From Photobacterium lipolyticum (GTDB taxonomy: Bacteria; Pseudomonadota; Gammaproteobacteria; Enterobacterales; Vibrionaceae), in contig NZ_PYMC01000009.1 in assembly GCF_003026475.1 (NCBI RefSeq), positions 62,001 through 126,000 of the forward strand: a DNA stretch of 64,000 nucleotides. The letters run 5' to 3'. The position numbers and the translations under genes were made by a program. Numbering within the stretch: the stretch's first letter is position 1; every line of letters begins with the position of its first letter. Shown piece by piece: positions 17,607 through 27,757 of this stretch. The notes beneath the pieces are model-generated. The model searched no databases and had not been told where the DNA came from. It was given only the letters and a program-made list of their open reading frames with translations.

Positions 17607-19601
17607 ATGGAACGTAAAGTCCTCGCAAATGCAATCCGTGCCCTGAGCATGGACGGTGTACAACAAGCAAATTCTGGCCACCCTGGCGCGCCTATGGGTA
17701 TGGCTGATATCGCTGAAGTACTGTGGCGTAGCCACATGAACCACAACCCGCAAAACCCAGAGTGGGCTGACCGCGACCGTTTTATCCTATCAAACGGCCA
17801 TGGTTCAATGCTGATCTACTCCTTGCTTCACCTGACAGGTTACGAACTGTCTATCGATGATCTGAAAAACTTCCGTCAGCTTCACTCAAAAACACCGGGT
17901 CACCCGGAATACGGTTATGCACCGGGTATCGAAACCACAACTGGTCCTCTAGGCCAGGGTATTACTAACGCGGTAGGTATGGCAATGGCTGAAAAAGCAC
18001 TTGCTGCACAGTTCAACCGCGAAGGCCATGACATCGTTGATCACTTCACATACTCGTTCCTAGGTGACGGTTGTATGATGGAAGGTATCTCTCACGAAGC
18101 ATGTTCACTGGCGGGTACGCTAGGTCTAGGTAAGCTGGTTGCTTTCTGGGATGACAACGGTATCTCTATCGATGGTGAAGTTGAAGGTTGGTTCTCTGAC
18201 GACACACCTAAGCGTTTCGAAGCATATGGCTGGCACGTGATCCCAGCTGTTGACGGTCACGATCCGGAAGCGATCAATGCCGCCATCGAAGCCGCTAAAG
18301 CAGAAACAGGTAAACCAACACTTATCTGCTGCAAAACTATCATCGGTTTTGGTTCGCCAAACAAAGCAGGCTCTCACGACTGTCACGGTGCACCACTAGG
18401 TGTAGAAGAAATCGCAGCAGCACGTGAATTCCTTGGCTGGAACCACGGTCCTTTCGAAATCCCTGCAGACGTAGCTGCTGAGTGGAACGCGAAAGAAGCC
18501 GGTGCAGCAAAAGAAGCCGCATGGGACAAGAAGTTTGCCGCTTACGCAGCAGCATACCCTGAGTTGGCGGCAGAATTCAAACGCCGTACCGCTGGCGACC
18601 TTCCTGCACAGTGGGAAGAAAAAGCCAACGCTATCATTGCAGATCTTCAAGCGAACCCTGCTAACATCGCATCACGTAAAGCATCTCAAAACGCATTAGA
18701 AGCGTTTGGTGCAATGCTTCCTGAATTCATGGGCGGCTCGGCTGACCTTGCTCCGTCTAACCTGACCATGTGGTCTGGCTCTAAGTCACTAACGGCTGAA
18801 GACTTCTCGGGTAACTACATCCACTACGGTGTACGTGAATTCGGTATGACTGCGATCATGAACGGTATTGCCCTGCACGGTGGTTTCGTACCATACGGCG
18901 CAACATTCCTGATGTTCATGGAATACGCGCGTAACGCAATGCGTATGGCTGCACTGATGAAAGTGCAGAACATCCAGGTTTACACGCATGACTCAATCGG
19001 TCTGGGTGAAGATGGTCCGACGCACCAGCCTGTAGAGCAAGTTTCTTCTCTACGTCTGACACCAAACATGAGCACATGGCGCCCATGTGACCAGGTTGAA
19101 TCTGCAGTTGCTTGGAAATACGCTATCGAGCGCAAAGACGGCCCTACATCACTGATCTTCTCGCGTCAGAACCTGGCACAGCAAGCGCGTACTGAAGCAC
19201 AAGTTGCTGATATCGCGAAGGGTGGCTACATCCTTAAAGATTGCGAAGGCAAACCAGAGCTTATCTTTATCGCGACAGGTTCTGAAGTTGAGCTAGCAAC
19301 AGAAGCATACGCACAGCTAACAGCAGAAGGCCGTAAGGTTCGCGTTGTTTCTATGCCAGCTACAGACCTATTCGACAAGCAAGATGCCGCTTACCGTGAA
19401 GCAGTACTGCCAGCCGACGTAACAGCACGTGTAGCCGTTGAAGCGGGCATCGCTGACTTCTGGTACAAGTACGTTGGCTTCGGTGGCAAGATCATCGGTA
19501 TGACAACATTCGGTGAATCTGCACCTGCAGACGAGCTATTCAAGATGTTCGGCTTCACGGTTGAAAACGTGGTTAACACTGCGAAAGAATTGTTGAACTA
19601 A
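17607..19601 (+). CDS. tkt: Transketolase
   Basis: A 664-residue thiamine-diphosphate enzyme that transfers two-carbon ketol units in the pentose phosphate pathway. The ThDP motif GDG...N is visible as [15 protein letters not shown] and AFWDDNGIS. The catalytic residues of the Gram-negative type are present in [37 protein letters not shown] and the C-terminal domain. Length and sequence match TktA/TktB. GGTGACATAAGT precedes the ATG. It works directly with the upstream talB product. Confidence 0.97.
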   Translation: MERKVLANAIRALSMDGVQQANSGHPGAPMGMADIAEVLWRSHMNHNPQNPEWADRDRFILSNGHGSMLIYSLLHLTGYELSIDDLKNFRQLHSKTPGHPEYGYAPGIETTTGPLGQGITNAVGMAMAEKALAAQFNREGHDIVDHFTYSFLGDGCMMEGISHEACSLAGTLGLGKLVAFWDDNGISIDGEVEGWFSDDTPKRFEAYGWHVIPAVDGHDPEAINAAIEAAKAETGKPTLICCKTIIGFGSPNKAGSHDCHGAPLGVEEIAAAREFLGWNHGPFEIPADVAAEWNAKEAGAAKEAAWDKKFAAYAAAYPELAAEFKRRTAGDLPAQWEEKANAIIADLQANPANIASRKASQNALEAFGAMLPEFMGGSADLAPSNLTMWSGSKSLTAEDFSGNYIHYGVREFGMTAIMNGIALHGGFVPYGATFLMFMEYARNAMRMAALMKVQNIQVYTHDSIGLGEDGPTHQPVEQVSSLRLTPNMSTWRPCDQVESAVAWKYAIERKDGPTSLIFSRQNLAQQARTEAQVADIAKGGYILKDCEGKPELIFIATGSEVELATEAYAQLTAEGRKVRVVSMPATDLFDKQDAAYREAVLPADVTARVAVEAGIADFWYKYVGFGGKIIGMTTFGESAPADELFKMFGFTVENVVNTAKELLN

Positions 19602-19660
19602 GCAACTGTTTCACAAAGTAATAAGAGAAGAGCACTCTGGCTCTTCTCTGTGCCATTATT

Positions 19661-19692
19661 GCCAGACTGTGTCATACACAGTTTGGCTTTTT
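19661..19692 (+). terminator. Terminator after tkt
   Basis: GCCAGACTGTGT, CAT, ACACAGTTTGGC then TTTTTT forms a 12-bp stem with one G-T pair. A second hairpin at 19624-19649 (AGAGAAGAGC / GCTCTTCTCT) precedes it without a T run. The remainder up to 19989 is AT-rich and presumably carries the promoter of the next operon; no sigma-54 site was recognised. Confidence 0.85.
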
Positions 19693-19989
19693 TGATCCTG
19701 CAGCTGTCTCCCCTTCCCCTCAACGCCATAACCAGAAGAAACCAACCATCATTAATAGAATCGTCACAAAAACAATGACAAGCGTGCGTTTCGTCACTTT
19801 AATAATGTATAAGCAATCTCATAATATTTACTGTATAACTCCAGTAAGTCTGAAAAATCAGAGTGGCTCAGTTGACGTCTGGGTGAAAATTGGCTGATAT
19901 ACCTCTGGAAGCAAATGAATTTTGTCGTATTCCTGCTGTCATATGGAAGTAAATCAAATACTCACTTAATGAGAAAGAAGGTAATATAA

Positions 19990-20388
19990 ATGACATGGAA
20001 ATTATCAGATCTTCTCCCTGTTCTGACCGAACATGAAGGTTGGCAAGTAGAAGCAAGTGAACAGACCCTCGTTATCCGCAACGAAGATAATATTGAGGCG
20101 TTTCTGGCAGTCTCTGGTGAGCAGATCCTAGTTGAAGTACTGCTTTTCCCTCAGCAACAAGTTAAAGACATCACAGCGCTAAACAACGACATATTACGGA
20201 CTCATAAGATGTTCCCGCTCTCAACAATTGGTATCAATGAGATTCAGGGAGACAGCTACTATGTCGCTTTTGGTTCGTTGTCTTCTCAATCCAAAGCTGA
20301 AAGTGTCGTCATTGAAGTGGCAACACTATTCCGTAACGTTGAAGCCTTTATCGAACTATATCAAGACCACCTCGCGGAGATTGCATAA
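19990..20388 (+). CDS. yjfI: DUF2170 family protein (YjfI-like)
   Basis: A 132-residue cytoplasmic protein, first gene of an operon equivalent to E. coli yjfIJKLM. The sequence, with the WKLSDLLPVLTEHEGW opening and FxEVATLFRNVEAFIELY near the end, fits DUF2170. The molecular role is unknown; the operon context with a PspA homologue points to envelope stress. GAAGGTAATATAA precedes the ATG, and its stop overlaps the ATG of the next gene (TAATG), so the two are translationally coupled. Confidence 0.85.
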   Translation: MTWKLSDLLPVLTEHEGWQVEASEQTLVIRNEDNIEAFLAVSGEQILVEVLLFPQQQVKDITALNNDILRTHKMFPLSTIGINEIQGDSYYVAFGSLSSQSKAESVVIEVATLFRNVEAFIELYQDHLAEIA

Positions 20389-21074
20389 TGAGCGTCTGGA
20401 AAAAATTATTTACCGCCATTAAAGGTGGGGCCAATGAAGCTGCCGAAAACATTGCTGATAGCCAGGCGCTGCGTATTCTTGATCAGGAAATCCGTGATGC
20501 CAAACAAGAACTTCGCCGCTCTGATGAAGCATTAGTCAGCATTGTCGCTAAGCGTAAAATGTCACAGCAGAAAGTGGATGCCTTCACCAACGGCATTAAT
20601 GAGTATGAAAGCCATGCACGTGGTGCCATGGACAATGGTCAGCAAGATCTTGCCCTAGAATGTGCCCAGAAAGTTGCGAACCTGCGCACCGAACAACAGG
20701 CTGAGCAAATATACTTAGACCAATTTGTAAAATCAGAACAAAGTATGCGTACCAATATTGCGCAAGCGAAAGACAAACTACGCCAGCTGGAGCAACAGGT
20801 TGATGTTGTTAAGGCCAATGAAGCGGTACAGAGGGCGCAATCAGCGGTATCTGCTACCAACGTCGGCGCCAATGCAAAAATGCACACCGCCGTTGAGTCG
20901 CTGGAGCGCATAAAACAGCGTCAGGCCGAGAAATCTGCGCAACTTGAGGCTGCAGCCGAAATGGCTGAAGAGCAATCAGGTAGCAGCCTGGATAAGAAAC
21001 TTGCCGAAGCGGGTATCACCTCGGGTGGAAAATCATCTGCAGAAGACGAATTAGCCCGTATCTTAGGCAAATAG
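20388..21074 (+). CDS. yjfJ: PspA/IM30 family protein (YjfJ-like)
   Basis: A 228-residue, almost entirely alpha-helical protein of the PspA/Vipp1/ESCRT-III superfamily. The N-terminal amphipathic helix (MSVWKKLFTAIKGGANE) is suited to membrane binding, and residues about 20-200 form a long coiled coil. Such proteins assemble on the inner membrane and counter loss of membrane integrity. It is shorter in its linker than the main PspA and lies in the yjf-type operon, so it is the YjfJ paralogue rather than PspA of the psp operon. Starts on the stop codon of yjfI. Confidence 0.88.
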   Translation: MSVWKKLFTAIKGGANEAAENIADSQALRILDQEIRDAKQELRRSDEALVSIVAKRKMSQQKVDAFTNGINEYESHARGAMDNGQQDLALECAQKVANLRTEQQAEQIYLDQFVKSEQSMRTNIAQAKDKLRQLEQQVDVVKANEAVQRAQSAVSATNVGANAKMHTAVESLERIKQRQAEKSAQLEAAAEMAEEQSGSSLDKKLAEAGITSGGKSSAEDELARILGK

Positions 21075-21100
21075 CAGAATTCGAAAAACTGGAGGTATAC

Positions 21101-22123
21101 ATGTCGTTATGGTTGCTAATTCGTCGGTGGGCTCTGCTTCAATTTCGCCAGCTGAATGGACGCAACCTGTTGCTATCGCTGCTTGGATATATAGCGATAA
21201 GCTGGGTATTACTTACCATTGCGAGTGAGCATGTACTCACTCGCACTTTTACCGATTTCATTTATTATCTGTTCGTCACAGCGTCGACTGTCGGTTACGG
21301 CGACATGTCACCGACGACAACAGCAGGTAAGTGGGTCGCCGCCTTATTCGTTATACCGGGCGGATTGGGGCTTTTCGCCATTTGCGTCGGCCGTATCGCT
21401 TCCGTATTCATTAACTACTGGAAAAGCGGTCTATTGGGAAAACGGAGTCTTAAAGTGAACAACCATATCCTGGTGTTAGGCTGGAATGAACAGCGCACCC
21501 TGCATCTGATCAAGATGTTACAACACGAAGAGAAAGATCAACGCCCTATCGTGCTGTGTGTTCGTCCTGAAATTGAAAACCCCCTGCCGGGAGAAGTCGA
21601 ATTTGTCCGGGTCACCAGTTTTACCGATAACGATGGGATGGCAAGAGCCAGCGTCACCAGTGCCAGCTGCATCATTATCGACAACCCGGAAGACGATATA
21701 ACGCTGTCAGCTGCTTTGTATTGCGCCAACAAAAATCCAGAGGCGCATCTGCTCGCCTATTTCAATGACGAAGCGCTAAGCCAGCTGTTAAAACAGCATT
21801 GCCCGAATGCGGAATGTATTCCATCCGTCGCCGTCGAAATGCTGGCTAAAGCCGCAATCGATCCCGGTTCCAGTGGGCTCCACCATGAACTGCTCAGTAC
21901 CCATCGGGGTATGACTCAATATTCTGTTACCTACCCAGAGCACTGCTCTGCCACCAGCATCGATGCATTGTTCTCTCGTTTCAAGCAACAATATGAAGCG
22001 ACGCTGATTGCAATTGATACCGGCGCAGGGATCGAACTCAATCCGATACTTGACCGTGAAGTTCCCCCCGGTGCTAAGCTTTTTTATATTGCGGACGAGC
22101 GCATTAAGACGTTTACGTGGTAG
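21101..22123 (+). CDS. Potassium channel with TrkA-N-like cytoplasmic domain
   Basis: A 340-residue membrane protein: two membrane segments (about 26-46 and 83-105) flank a pore loop with the canonical filter TVGYGD at about 64-69. A cytoplasmic RCK/TrkA-N-like domain follows from about 120 (NNHILVLGWNEQRTLHLIKML), with a C-terminal regulatory half to 340. A perfect GGAGG precedes the ATG. It is inserted between the PspA and DUF2491 genes with 26 and 52 base gaps, so it is part of the operon. The pairing of a PspA relative with a K+ channel suggests control of ion leak during membrane stress; this is inference. Confidence 0.88.
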   Translation: MSLWLLIRRWALLQFRQLNGRNLLLSLLGYIAISWVLLTIASEHVLTRTFTDFIYYLFVTASTVGYGDMSPTTTAGKWVAALFVIPGGLGLFAICVGRIASVFINYWKSGLLGKRSLKVNNHILVLGWNEQRTLHLIKMLQHEEKDQRPIVLCVRPEIENPLPGEVEFVRVTSFTDNDGMARASVTSASCIIIDNPEDDITLSAALYCANKNPEAHLLAYFNDEALSQLLKQHCPNAECIPSVAVEMLAKAAIDPGSSGLHHELLSTHRGMTQYSVTYPEHCSATSIDALFSRFKQQYEATLIAIDTGAGIELNPILDREVPPGAKLFYIADERIKTFTW

Positions 22124-22175
22124 ACATACGCAGTTCTAATCCTTAATTCTCATCGATATCTGATCAGGAATAACA

Positions 22176-22811
22176 ATGTTTGATTGGCTTAAGAAGAAAA
22201 CAACACCTGAAAAACCCATTCAACAGGCGCCTGAAATTCTGGGTTTGAGGCTTGGTGGGGCATTCGAATTAGATGATCTTAAACTGCGTCTGATCGAACC
22301 CGACCTTGTTATTGAAGGGGCTTCGCGTACTCAGCTCATTAAGGCCGTTGGCGAAGTTCAGCTTGATGAGCAAACTCGCCTGCTCCGCTATTACACCGAT
22401 GACGATGGTTTTATTCAGGTACTTACTCATGGCCAGACTGAAGCCGATGTCAGCGAAGTAAAACTTTATTATTTCTACGACACTAAGCCAATTGATACCG
22501 AATCTGAGTGGAAGCACTTACTTCACAATCAGATTGTGCAACCCACATGGGAGCTGGAAGGCCATACTTTTGAAAAAGTCTGGGATAACAGCCGCCCAGT
22601 CGCGATGACAGAAAAAACCTGGTTGGAAAATGGTTCTATTAGCGAAACCGATCAATTCGTCATGATTTACGAGCGAGAGATCGGCAACGATATCTTCGAA
22701 TGCCTATTAGTCGCAGGCGAAGAAAAAATCATTCATAACCGTGCCGAACGCAGTCTGGCTACCAGTACCGGCATCAACCTTTCACCGACAGACTTTAAGC
22801 TGATTGGCTAG
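22176..22811 (+). CDS. yjfK: DUF2491 family protein (YjfK-like)
   Basis: A 211-residue soluble protein opening with a basic helix, MFDWLKKKTTPEKP, followed by the conserved-looking LGLRLGGAFELDDLKLRLIEPDLVIEG region. Assigned to DUF2491/YjfK by sequence character and by its place after the PspA-like gene and before a DUF350 gene, as in E. coli. No catalytic motif is visible; function unknown. The upstream sequence CAGGAATAACA gives a good ribosome binding site. Confidence 0.82.
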   Translation: MFDWLKKKTTPEKPIQQAPEILGLRLGGAFELDDLKLRLIEPDLVIEGASRTQLIKAVGEVQLDEQTRLLRYYTDDDGFIQVLTHGQTEADVSEVKLYYFYDTKPIDTESEWKHLLHNQIVQPTWELEGHTFEKVWDNSRPVAMTEKTWLENGSISETDQFVMIYEREIGNDIFECLLVAGEEKIIHNRAERSLATSTGINLSPTDFKLIG

Positions 22812-22841
22812 TTTGTAACTCTCAAATAATTAGGAACTCAC

Positions 22842-23258
22842 ATGGATGTTTTAGCGAACTCTCTAGCGGGCCTTGGTGCCTTTTTACTGTATTTCTCACT
22901 GTCACTGATTTTCTTATTACTGTTTAAATTCGTCTATGTGCGATTTACCCCGCACGACGAATGGAAACTGGTGAAAGACGAAAAAAATATCTCCGCAGCC
23001 ATTGCCCTGTCAGGCTCCATCATTGGCTACTGTCTGGCTGTTGCTGGCGCTGCCAGTAACTCAGTCAACTTAGTCGACTTTGCGGTTTGGGGTGTCGTGG
23101 CACTTATCGCTCAACTTATCGCTTTCGTCATCATTCGCTTTGGATTCATGCCAAAGATAGTAGAACGTATTGAAGCAGGGGAAGTCCCCGCGGGTATCGT
23201 GATGGCAGCCACTTCTGTTTCGGTTGGCCTGCTTAATGCCGCTTGCATGACTTACTAG
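22842..23258 (+). CDS. yjfL: DUF350 membrane protein (YjfL-like)
   Basis: A 138-residue inner-membrane protein with four hydrophobic segments at about 7-31, 48-70, 77-98 and 113-134. The small-residue-rich second segment (ISAAIALSGSIIGYCLAVAG) is typical of DUF350 proteins, which often accompany PspA relatives and glutathionylspermidine-synthase-like genes. Its biochemical role is unknown. A GGAACTCAC site precedes the ATG. Its stop lies 11 bases before the start chosen for the next gene. Confidence 0.88.
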   Translation: MDVLANSLAGLGAFLLYFSLSLIFLLLFKFVYVRFTPHDEWKLVKDEKNISAAIALSGSIIGYCLAVAGAASNSVNLVDFAVWGVVALIAQLIAFVIIRFGFMPKIVERIEAGEVPAGIVMAATSVSVGLLNAACMTY

Positions 23259-23269
23259 GAGCCACCGCG

Positions 23270-23887
23270 ATGAAACGAAGTAAGCAGGTTGTACTGGCAA
23301 GCATGCGTAAAAATTGGCGTACGTTCTCTGTTACACCGATCACCGTTGCGTTTGCAGGTGCTGTTCTCTCAGGATGCAGTGACAATAGTAGTGAAGCTTC
23401 TATTTATCAGGGCTTAGACGACTGTATTAATGACAACCCAAATTACAGCAGTGAATGTCAAGCCGCCTACCAGAATGCATTAGAAGAAGCAGAGCGCACG
23501 GCACCGAAATACTCAACGCAGAATGATTGTGTGGCAGAGTTCGGGGCTAATGCCTGTGTACAATCGCACAACAATAACTGGTTTATGCCGGCGATGGCTG
23601 GCTTTATGTTTGGTCGGATGCTGGACAATAACCGAGGTTATTATTCCCAGCCTATGTTCCGCTCTTATTATCCGGGCAGTATTTTCTATGATCGCTGGAC
23701 GACGGCTGACGGTTACGATTACGGTCGCAGTAGCTACAAGAAAAGCAAGGTTCGGGTATCTAAAGAGCAAATGAAGCCTAAGCCAACGGTAAGCCGTACT
23801 ATTTCTCGGGGTGGGTTTGGCTCAACCGTGTCGGCAAAATCGAGCTGGAGCAAATCGTCCAGCGGCAGTAAAAGCTGGGGGGGATAA
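23270..23887 (+). CDS. yjfM: DUF1190 lipoprotein (YjfM/YgiB-like)
   Basis: A 205-residue exported protein. The ATG at 23270 follows AGGAGCCACCGCG; the in-frame upstream ATG at 23243 lies within yjfL. A hydrophobic segment ends in a lipobox (AVLSGCSDN, Cys near residue 36), indicating a lipoprotein. The mature region has regularly spaced cysteines (DDCINDNPNYSSECQAAY, NDCVAEFGANACVQ) as in DUF1190, and the C-terminus is rich in S, K and G. It is the last gene of the operon here; the ATP-grasp gene (yjfC) that follows in E. coli is absent. Confidence 0.85.
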   Translation: MKRSKQVVLASMRKNWRTFSVTPITVAFAGAVLSGCSDNSSEASIYQGLDDCINDNPNYSSECQAAYQNALEEAERTAPKYSTQNDCVAEFGANACVQSHNNNWFMPAMAGFMFGRMLDNNRGYYSQPMFRSYYPGSIFYDRWTTADGYDYGRSSYKKSKVRVSKEQMKPKPTVSRTISRGGFGSTVSAKSSWSKSSSGSKSWGG

Positions 23888-23922
23888 TACTCCAGATAAT
23901 AGCGTGATCATTCATACAGTAA

Positions 23923-23959
23923 CGCCCGTTCATAACTATTTCAGAGCGGGTGTTTTTTT
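23923..23959 (+). terminator. Terminator of the yjf-type operon
   Basis: CGCCCGTTC and GAGCGGGTG pair over 9 bases (two G-T pairs) around a 12-base loop and are followed by seven Ts. The following stretch to 24359 is AT-rich and shows no gene; it should contain the promoter of the BCCT gene. Confidence 0.8.
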
Positions 23960-24359
23960 ATTCTCCTTACAGCCTACCTCTCTTTACCCTCCATAATTAT
24001 TAGCGAAATCGACCACATAAAATGCATCGAACTCTAAAAAATAAAACCGAATAAACAGCTGATATCTCATTTAAAATCAAGAATATATCACAAGAAATAA
24101 TCATCCAAACGCATAAAACCCAAAACATTACTTTGAACACTAAACATATTATTGCTAATATATTGTCCGCTTAAATGCTCCCAAGGATTTCCAGGGCGCA
24201 ACTGAATATAGAGTACTGCCATAACCTGGCATATTTACTCTGTTAGATAAACACCTTGCAAGCGTTGAAAAACACTACGTTAGCACCATTTTGAACCAGC
24301 CCAGAAACGGCTTGTTCATATCAATAGCAACACAATAACCCTCAGCTGTAGAAGGATTT

Positions 24360-26330
24360 ATGAGTTTGCAATCAAACCTAAATAAACCTGTATTTTTTAG
24401 TTCACTTACCATTATTACCGTACTTTCGCTTATTGGTATCTTATGGCCTGACTCGGCCCAGCAATATTTCAGTACCATCCAGAATTGGTTCGTGACCCAG
24501 GCCAGTTGGATATATATTCTTTCTGTTGCCATTTTTCTTATTTTTCTTATTTTCGTCATGTGCAGCCGGCTGGGCGATATTAAACTCGGCCCCGATCACG
24601 CTGAGCCGGATTACAGTTACCGCTCATGGATTGCCATGCTGTTTTCTGCCGGAATGGGCATTGGTTTAATGTTCTTCGGCGTTGCCGAACCCGTCATGCA
24701 TTTTATGTCGCCGCCTGTTGGTGATCCGCAGTCAGTCGAAGCTGCCCGGGAAGCCATGAAAATCACGTTCTTCCATTGGGGATTACACGCCTGGGCTATT
24801 TATGCCGTCATTGCTCTGTCAATGGCCTACTTTGCCTACCGCCATAAGTTACCATTACTCCCGCGCTCTGCACTTTATCCGCTGATTGGTGACAAAATTT
24901 ATGGCCCGATTGGCCATGTTGTCGATACCTTTGCCGTTGTTGGCACGCTGTTTGGTGTAGCAACCTCACTCGGTTTTGGCGTCATGCAGGTCAATGCTGG
25001 CTTCAACTACCTGTTCGATTTGCCTCAGAACACCACCGTACAGATGGTCCTCATCGCAGTGATCACCTTATTTGCCACGATTTCTGTGGTACTTGGCCTT
25101 GATGGCGGCATTAAACGCTTATCCAATGTCAATATGACCTTGGCGATTACCCTGCTTGCCATCGTAATTATTGCAGGCCCGACCGCTCTGATCATGAAAT
25201 CGTTTGTTCAGAATACCGGTAGCTACTTAAGCGATATTGTAAACAAAACCTTTAATCTGTTTGCTTATGAGCCGAAAGAAGACTGGATTGGCGGCTGGAC
25301 ATTACTTTACTGGGGCTGGTGGGTTTCATGGTCTCCATTTGTCGGCATGTTCATCGCCCGAATTTCTCGAGGCAGAACAATTCGCGAATTTTTGATTGGT
25401 GTACTCCTGCTACCTTCACTGTTTGGCTTCTTATGGTTCACCGCATTTGGTAATACCGCTATCGATGCCATCATGAACCATGGTGCAACATACCTGAGCC
25501 AGGCTGTCAGTGAGAATGTTCCTGTCGCCCTGTTCAAATTCTTTGAGCATATGCCATTTTCAAGCCTGCTTTCGATTCTTGGCGTCTCTCTGGTAGTTAC
25601 TTTCTTTGTCAGCTCTTCTGATTCCGGTTCTCTGGTTATCGATACCCTGACATCCGGAGGAGCTGCCGAGCCACCGGTATGGCAGCGCATCTTCTGGGCG
25701 TTAACTGAAGGTGTCGTTGCTGCAGCACTGCTTGCAGCAGGTGGTTTATCGGCGTTACAGACAATGACCATTGCCAGTGCTTTCCCGATTATGCTGTTAA
25801 TGCTGCTGTTCTGTTATTGCTTATTTAAAGCACTGTGCAACGATTACATGCTGCAAAATAGTGTTCAGAACCACAATACGTCAGTGCAATACACCCAAGC
25901 GAGTATAAGCTGGAAAGAACGTATTTCATCACTGGTTAGCCACCCAAAGAAAACAGAAGCCATGCGATTCATCGAACTGATTGCGGTACCGGCATTAACT
26001 TCTCTGGCCGAAGAGATGAAAATGCAGGGATTAGCCGCGCGGATCCAAATATTGGATGAAGAACGCGTGCGTATGGTCGTTGCAAAAGGTGAAGTGGAAG
26101 ATTTCGCCTACGGTATTCGATTACGTCCTTTTGTTTTGCCGACTTATGCCAACGAAGAGCACGACAAGTATTACCGTGCCGAAGTCTTCCTGCTTCAGGG
26201 CGGACAGCAATATGATGTACTGGGTTATACCCAAGAACAGATCATTGCCGATGCACTGACCCAGTACGAAAGACACATGCACTTTCTGCACTTGGCTACA
26301 TCTGAAAACATCGAAATTAGCGCGGCATAA
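24360..26330 (+). CDS. BCCT family betaine/choline/carnitine transporter
   Basis: A 656-residue inner-membrane secondary transporter with twelve predicted membrane segments between about 12 and 500. The BCCT signature is visible: AGMGIGLMFFGVAEPVMHF at about 97-115 and the tryptophan-rich WTLLYWGWWVSWSPFVGMF around 315-333, which holds the substrate-binding aromatic residues. A long C-terminal cytoplasmic domain (about 500-656) is like that of BetT-type choline transporters and may sense osmolarity. The substrate is probably choline or glycine betaine, but no bet catabolic genes are adjacent. AAGGATTT precedes the ATG. Confidence 0.92.
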   Translation: MSLQSNLNKPVFFSSLTIITVLSLIGILWPDSAQQYFSTIQNWFVTQASWIYILSVAIFLIFLIFVMCSRLGDIKLGPDHAEPDYSYRSWIAMLFSAGMGIGLMFFGVAEPVMHFMSPPVGDPQSVEAAREAMKITFFHWGLHAWAIYAVIALSMAYFAYRHKLPLLPRSALYPLIGDKIYGPIGHVVDTFAVVGTLFGVATSLGFGVMQVNAGFNYLFDLPQNTTVQMVLIAVITLFATISVVLGLDGGIKRLSNVNMTLAITLLAIVIIAGPTALIMKSFVQNTGSYLSDIVNKTFNLFAYEPKEDWIGGWTLLYWGWWVSWSPFVGMFIARISRGRTIREFLIGVLLLPSLFGFLWFTAFGNTAIDAIMNHGATYLSQAVSENVPVALFKFFEHMPFSSLLSILGVSLVVTFFVSSSDSGSLVIDTLTSGGAAEPPVWQRIFWALTEGVVAAALLAAGGLSALQTMTIASAFPIMLLMLLFCYCLFKALCNDYMLQNSVQNHNTSVQYTQASISWKERISSLVSHPKKTEAMRFIELIAVPALTSLAEEMKMQGLAARIQILDEERVRMVVAKGEVEDFAYGIRLRPFVLPTYANEEHDKYYRAEVFLLQGGQQYDVLGYTQEQIIADALTQYERHMHFLHLATSENIEISAA

Positions 26331-26353
26331 TTGTATTTACGCCTGTAAATCAT

Positions 26354-26388
26354 AAAAGATAGAGCCATTAATACTGGCTCTATCTTTT
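26354..26388. terminator. Bidirectional terminator
   Basis: AAAAGATAGAGCCA and TGGCTCTATCTTTT form a perfect 14-bp stem with a 7-base loop between two convergent genes. It has T-rich tails on both strands and can end both transcripts. Confidence 0.88.
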
Positions 26389-26428
26389 TAACTACTCCCC
26401 CTGTCCTTATGCTGACGTTAAGACCTGT

Positions 26429-27757
26429 TTATTCCTCTCCCTGCAGGTTGGTCGGTCCCGCTTTCAAAAACGGATCAGCAAACATCGGATTGGCCAGGAA
26501 CACTTCATCGGTCAGGGTATTCAGAAACGCTACCAGCGCCTCTTTTTCCTGCAAGGTCAGGTTAAATCGAATCGGTGAACCACTCGGACTATTATTGCGT
26601 CGCAGTGCCGGACTTAAATTGGGGTGGGCCTGTACACCGCTGTTATAGAATTCCACCACTTCCATTAAATTGGTGAACCGCCCGTCATGCATATAGGGCG
26701 CCCGCACAGCAATATTTCTCAGGGACGGCACCTTAAAGAATCCGCCACCCGCGCCTTCATCAGCACTGGTATTGGCATCCAGTCCGTTATTATGGACCGC
26801 ATCCGCAGTATGTGCAGAGGTTTGGTGGCAGGTAATGCAGCCAAGTGAATCTCGTATATCACCGGGAAAGCCAGAAAACAATTGATGCCCCAGCTGCTCC
26901 TGCTCGGTAAATACACCGGTAAAATCCGGATCATTGCCTGTCCCTTGGGCAAAGGCGACGTCATATTTCGACTGATAAGAGACCATAGACCGAATAAATT
27001 GCGCCAACGCCTTCGAGATACGTGCACTGATAATGGCTTCATCACCAAATGCCGCTGTAAATAACGCCGGGTAAAAACTCGTTTGGGCCAGTTTCACTTC
27101 CAGATCCAGTAAATTCATTCCCATTTCGACGGGATCCTGAATTGGCATCAACACTTGATCTTCCAGCGTATCGGCTCGTTCATCCCAGAAAAAATGTTGA
27201 GGAGAATAGAAGGTTGCATTAGACAACCCCATTGAATGCCGACCCGTTTTTCCACCGTTAAAACCGGTACTGAATGTCGCGGGATCGGAAAAACCAAACT
27301 GCTGAGTATGACAAGATGCACATGCAATCGTACTGTTTGCCGACAATCTGACATCGTAAAACAAAACTCGTCCTAACGTCGCACCGGCATTATCCACCGG
27401 GTTGTCAAACGGCGTATTGTCCTGGGAAGTAACATTACCGAATGATGAGTCTATGCTCGTGTAGTGCTCAGGTTGAGCGTTGAGATACGCTTCATAATCA
27501 AAACTGACGGATAAATTGGGTAATGGCAAGCCATCCTGATCCACTCGCGGCGGAGGCTCTGCCGGGGGATCTGCGGGTTGAGAGTCACCTGCAGAGTCTG
27601 AATCATCGACTGGTAAAACAATATCACTCGTCGTATCCGATACATCGGTATCGGCAGCTGCTGATACCACATTTACGTCATCATCACTCGAACTATCACC
27701 ACACGAAACAACGGCTGTCAGCACGATGGCGAGAGTTACAAGTACAGAAGCATTCAT
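26429..27757 (-). CDS. Di-haem cytochrome c peroxidase/MauG family lipoprotein
   Basis: A 442-residue exported protein. The N-terminus has a lipobox (TAVVSC, C19), followed by an acidic and proline-rich linker to about residue 75. Two c-type haem sites, CASCH (146-150) and CITCH (307-311), mark the di-haem CcpA/MauG family. It probably reduces peroxide, or oxidises a partner, at the periplasmic face while tethered by its lipid. GGAGTATTTC before the ATG supports the start. No cofactor-maturation target such as a methylamine dehydrogenase lies nearby, so a simple peroxidase role is as likely as a MauG-like one. Confidence 0.88.
   Translation of the reverse strand: MNASVLVTLAIVLTAVVSCGDSSSDDDVNVVSAAADTDVSDTTSDIVLPVDDSDSAGDSQPADPPAEPPPRVDQDGLPLPNLSVSFDYEAYLNAQPEHYTSIDSSFGNVTSQDNTPFDNPVDNAGATLGRVLFYDVRLSANSTIACASCHTQQFGFSDPATFSTGFNGGKTGRHSMGLSNATFYSPQHFFWDERADTLEDQVLMPIQDPVEMGMNLLDLEVKLAQTSFYPALFTAAFGDEAIISARISKALAQFIRSMVSYQSKYDVAFAQGTGNDPDFTGVFTEQEQLGHQLFSGFPGDIRDSLGCITCHQTSAHTADAVHNNGLDANTSADEGAGGGFFKVPSLRNIAVRAPYMHDGRFTNLMEVVEFYNSGVQAHPNLSPALRRNNSPSGSPIRFNLTLQEKEALVAFLNTLTDEVFLANPMFADPFLKAGPTNLQGEE

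Noticed and set aside
16577-19601. tal-tkt as a horizontally acquired unit
   Set aside because: Codon use is of the highly expressed native type, and the pairing is known in Vibrio.
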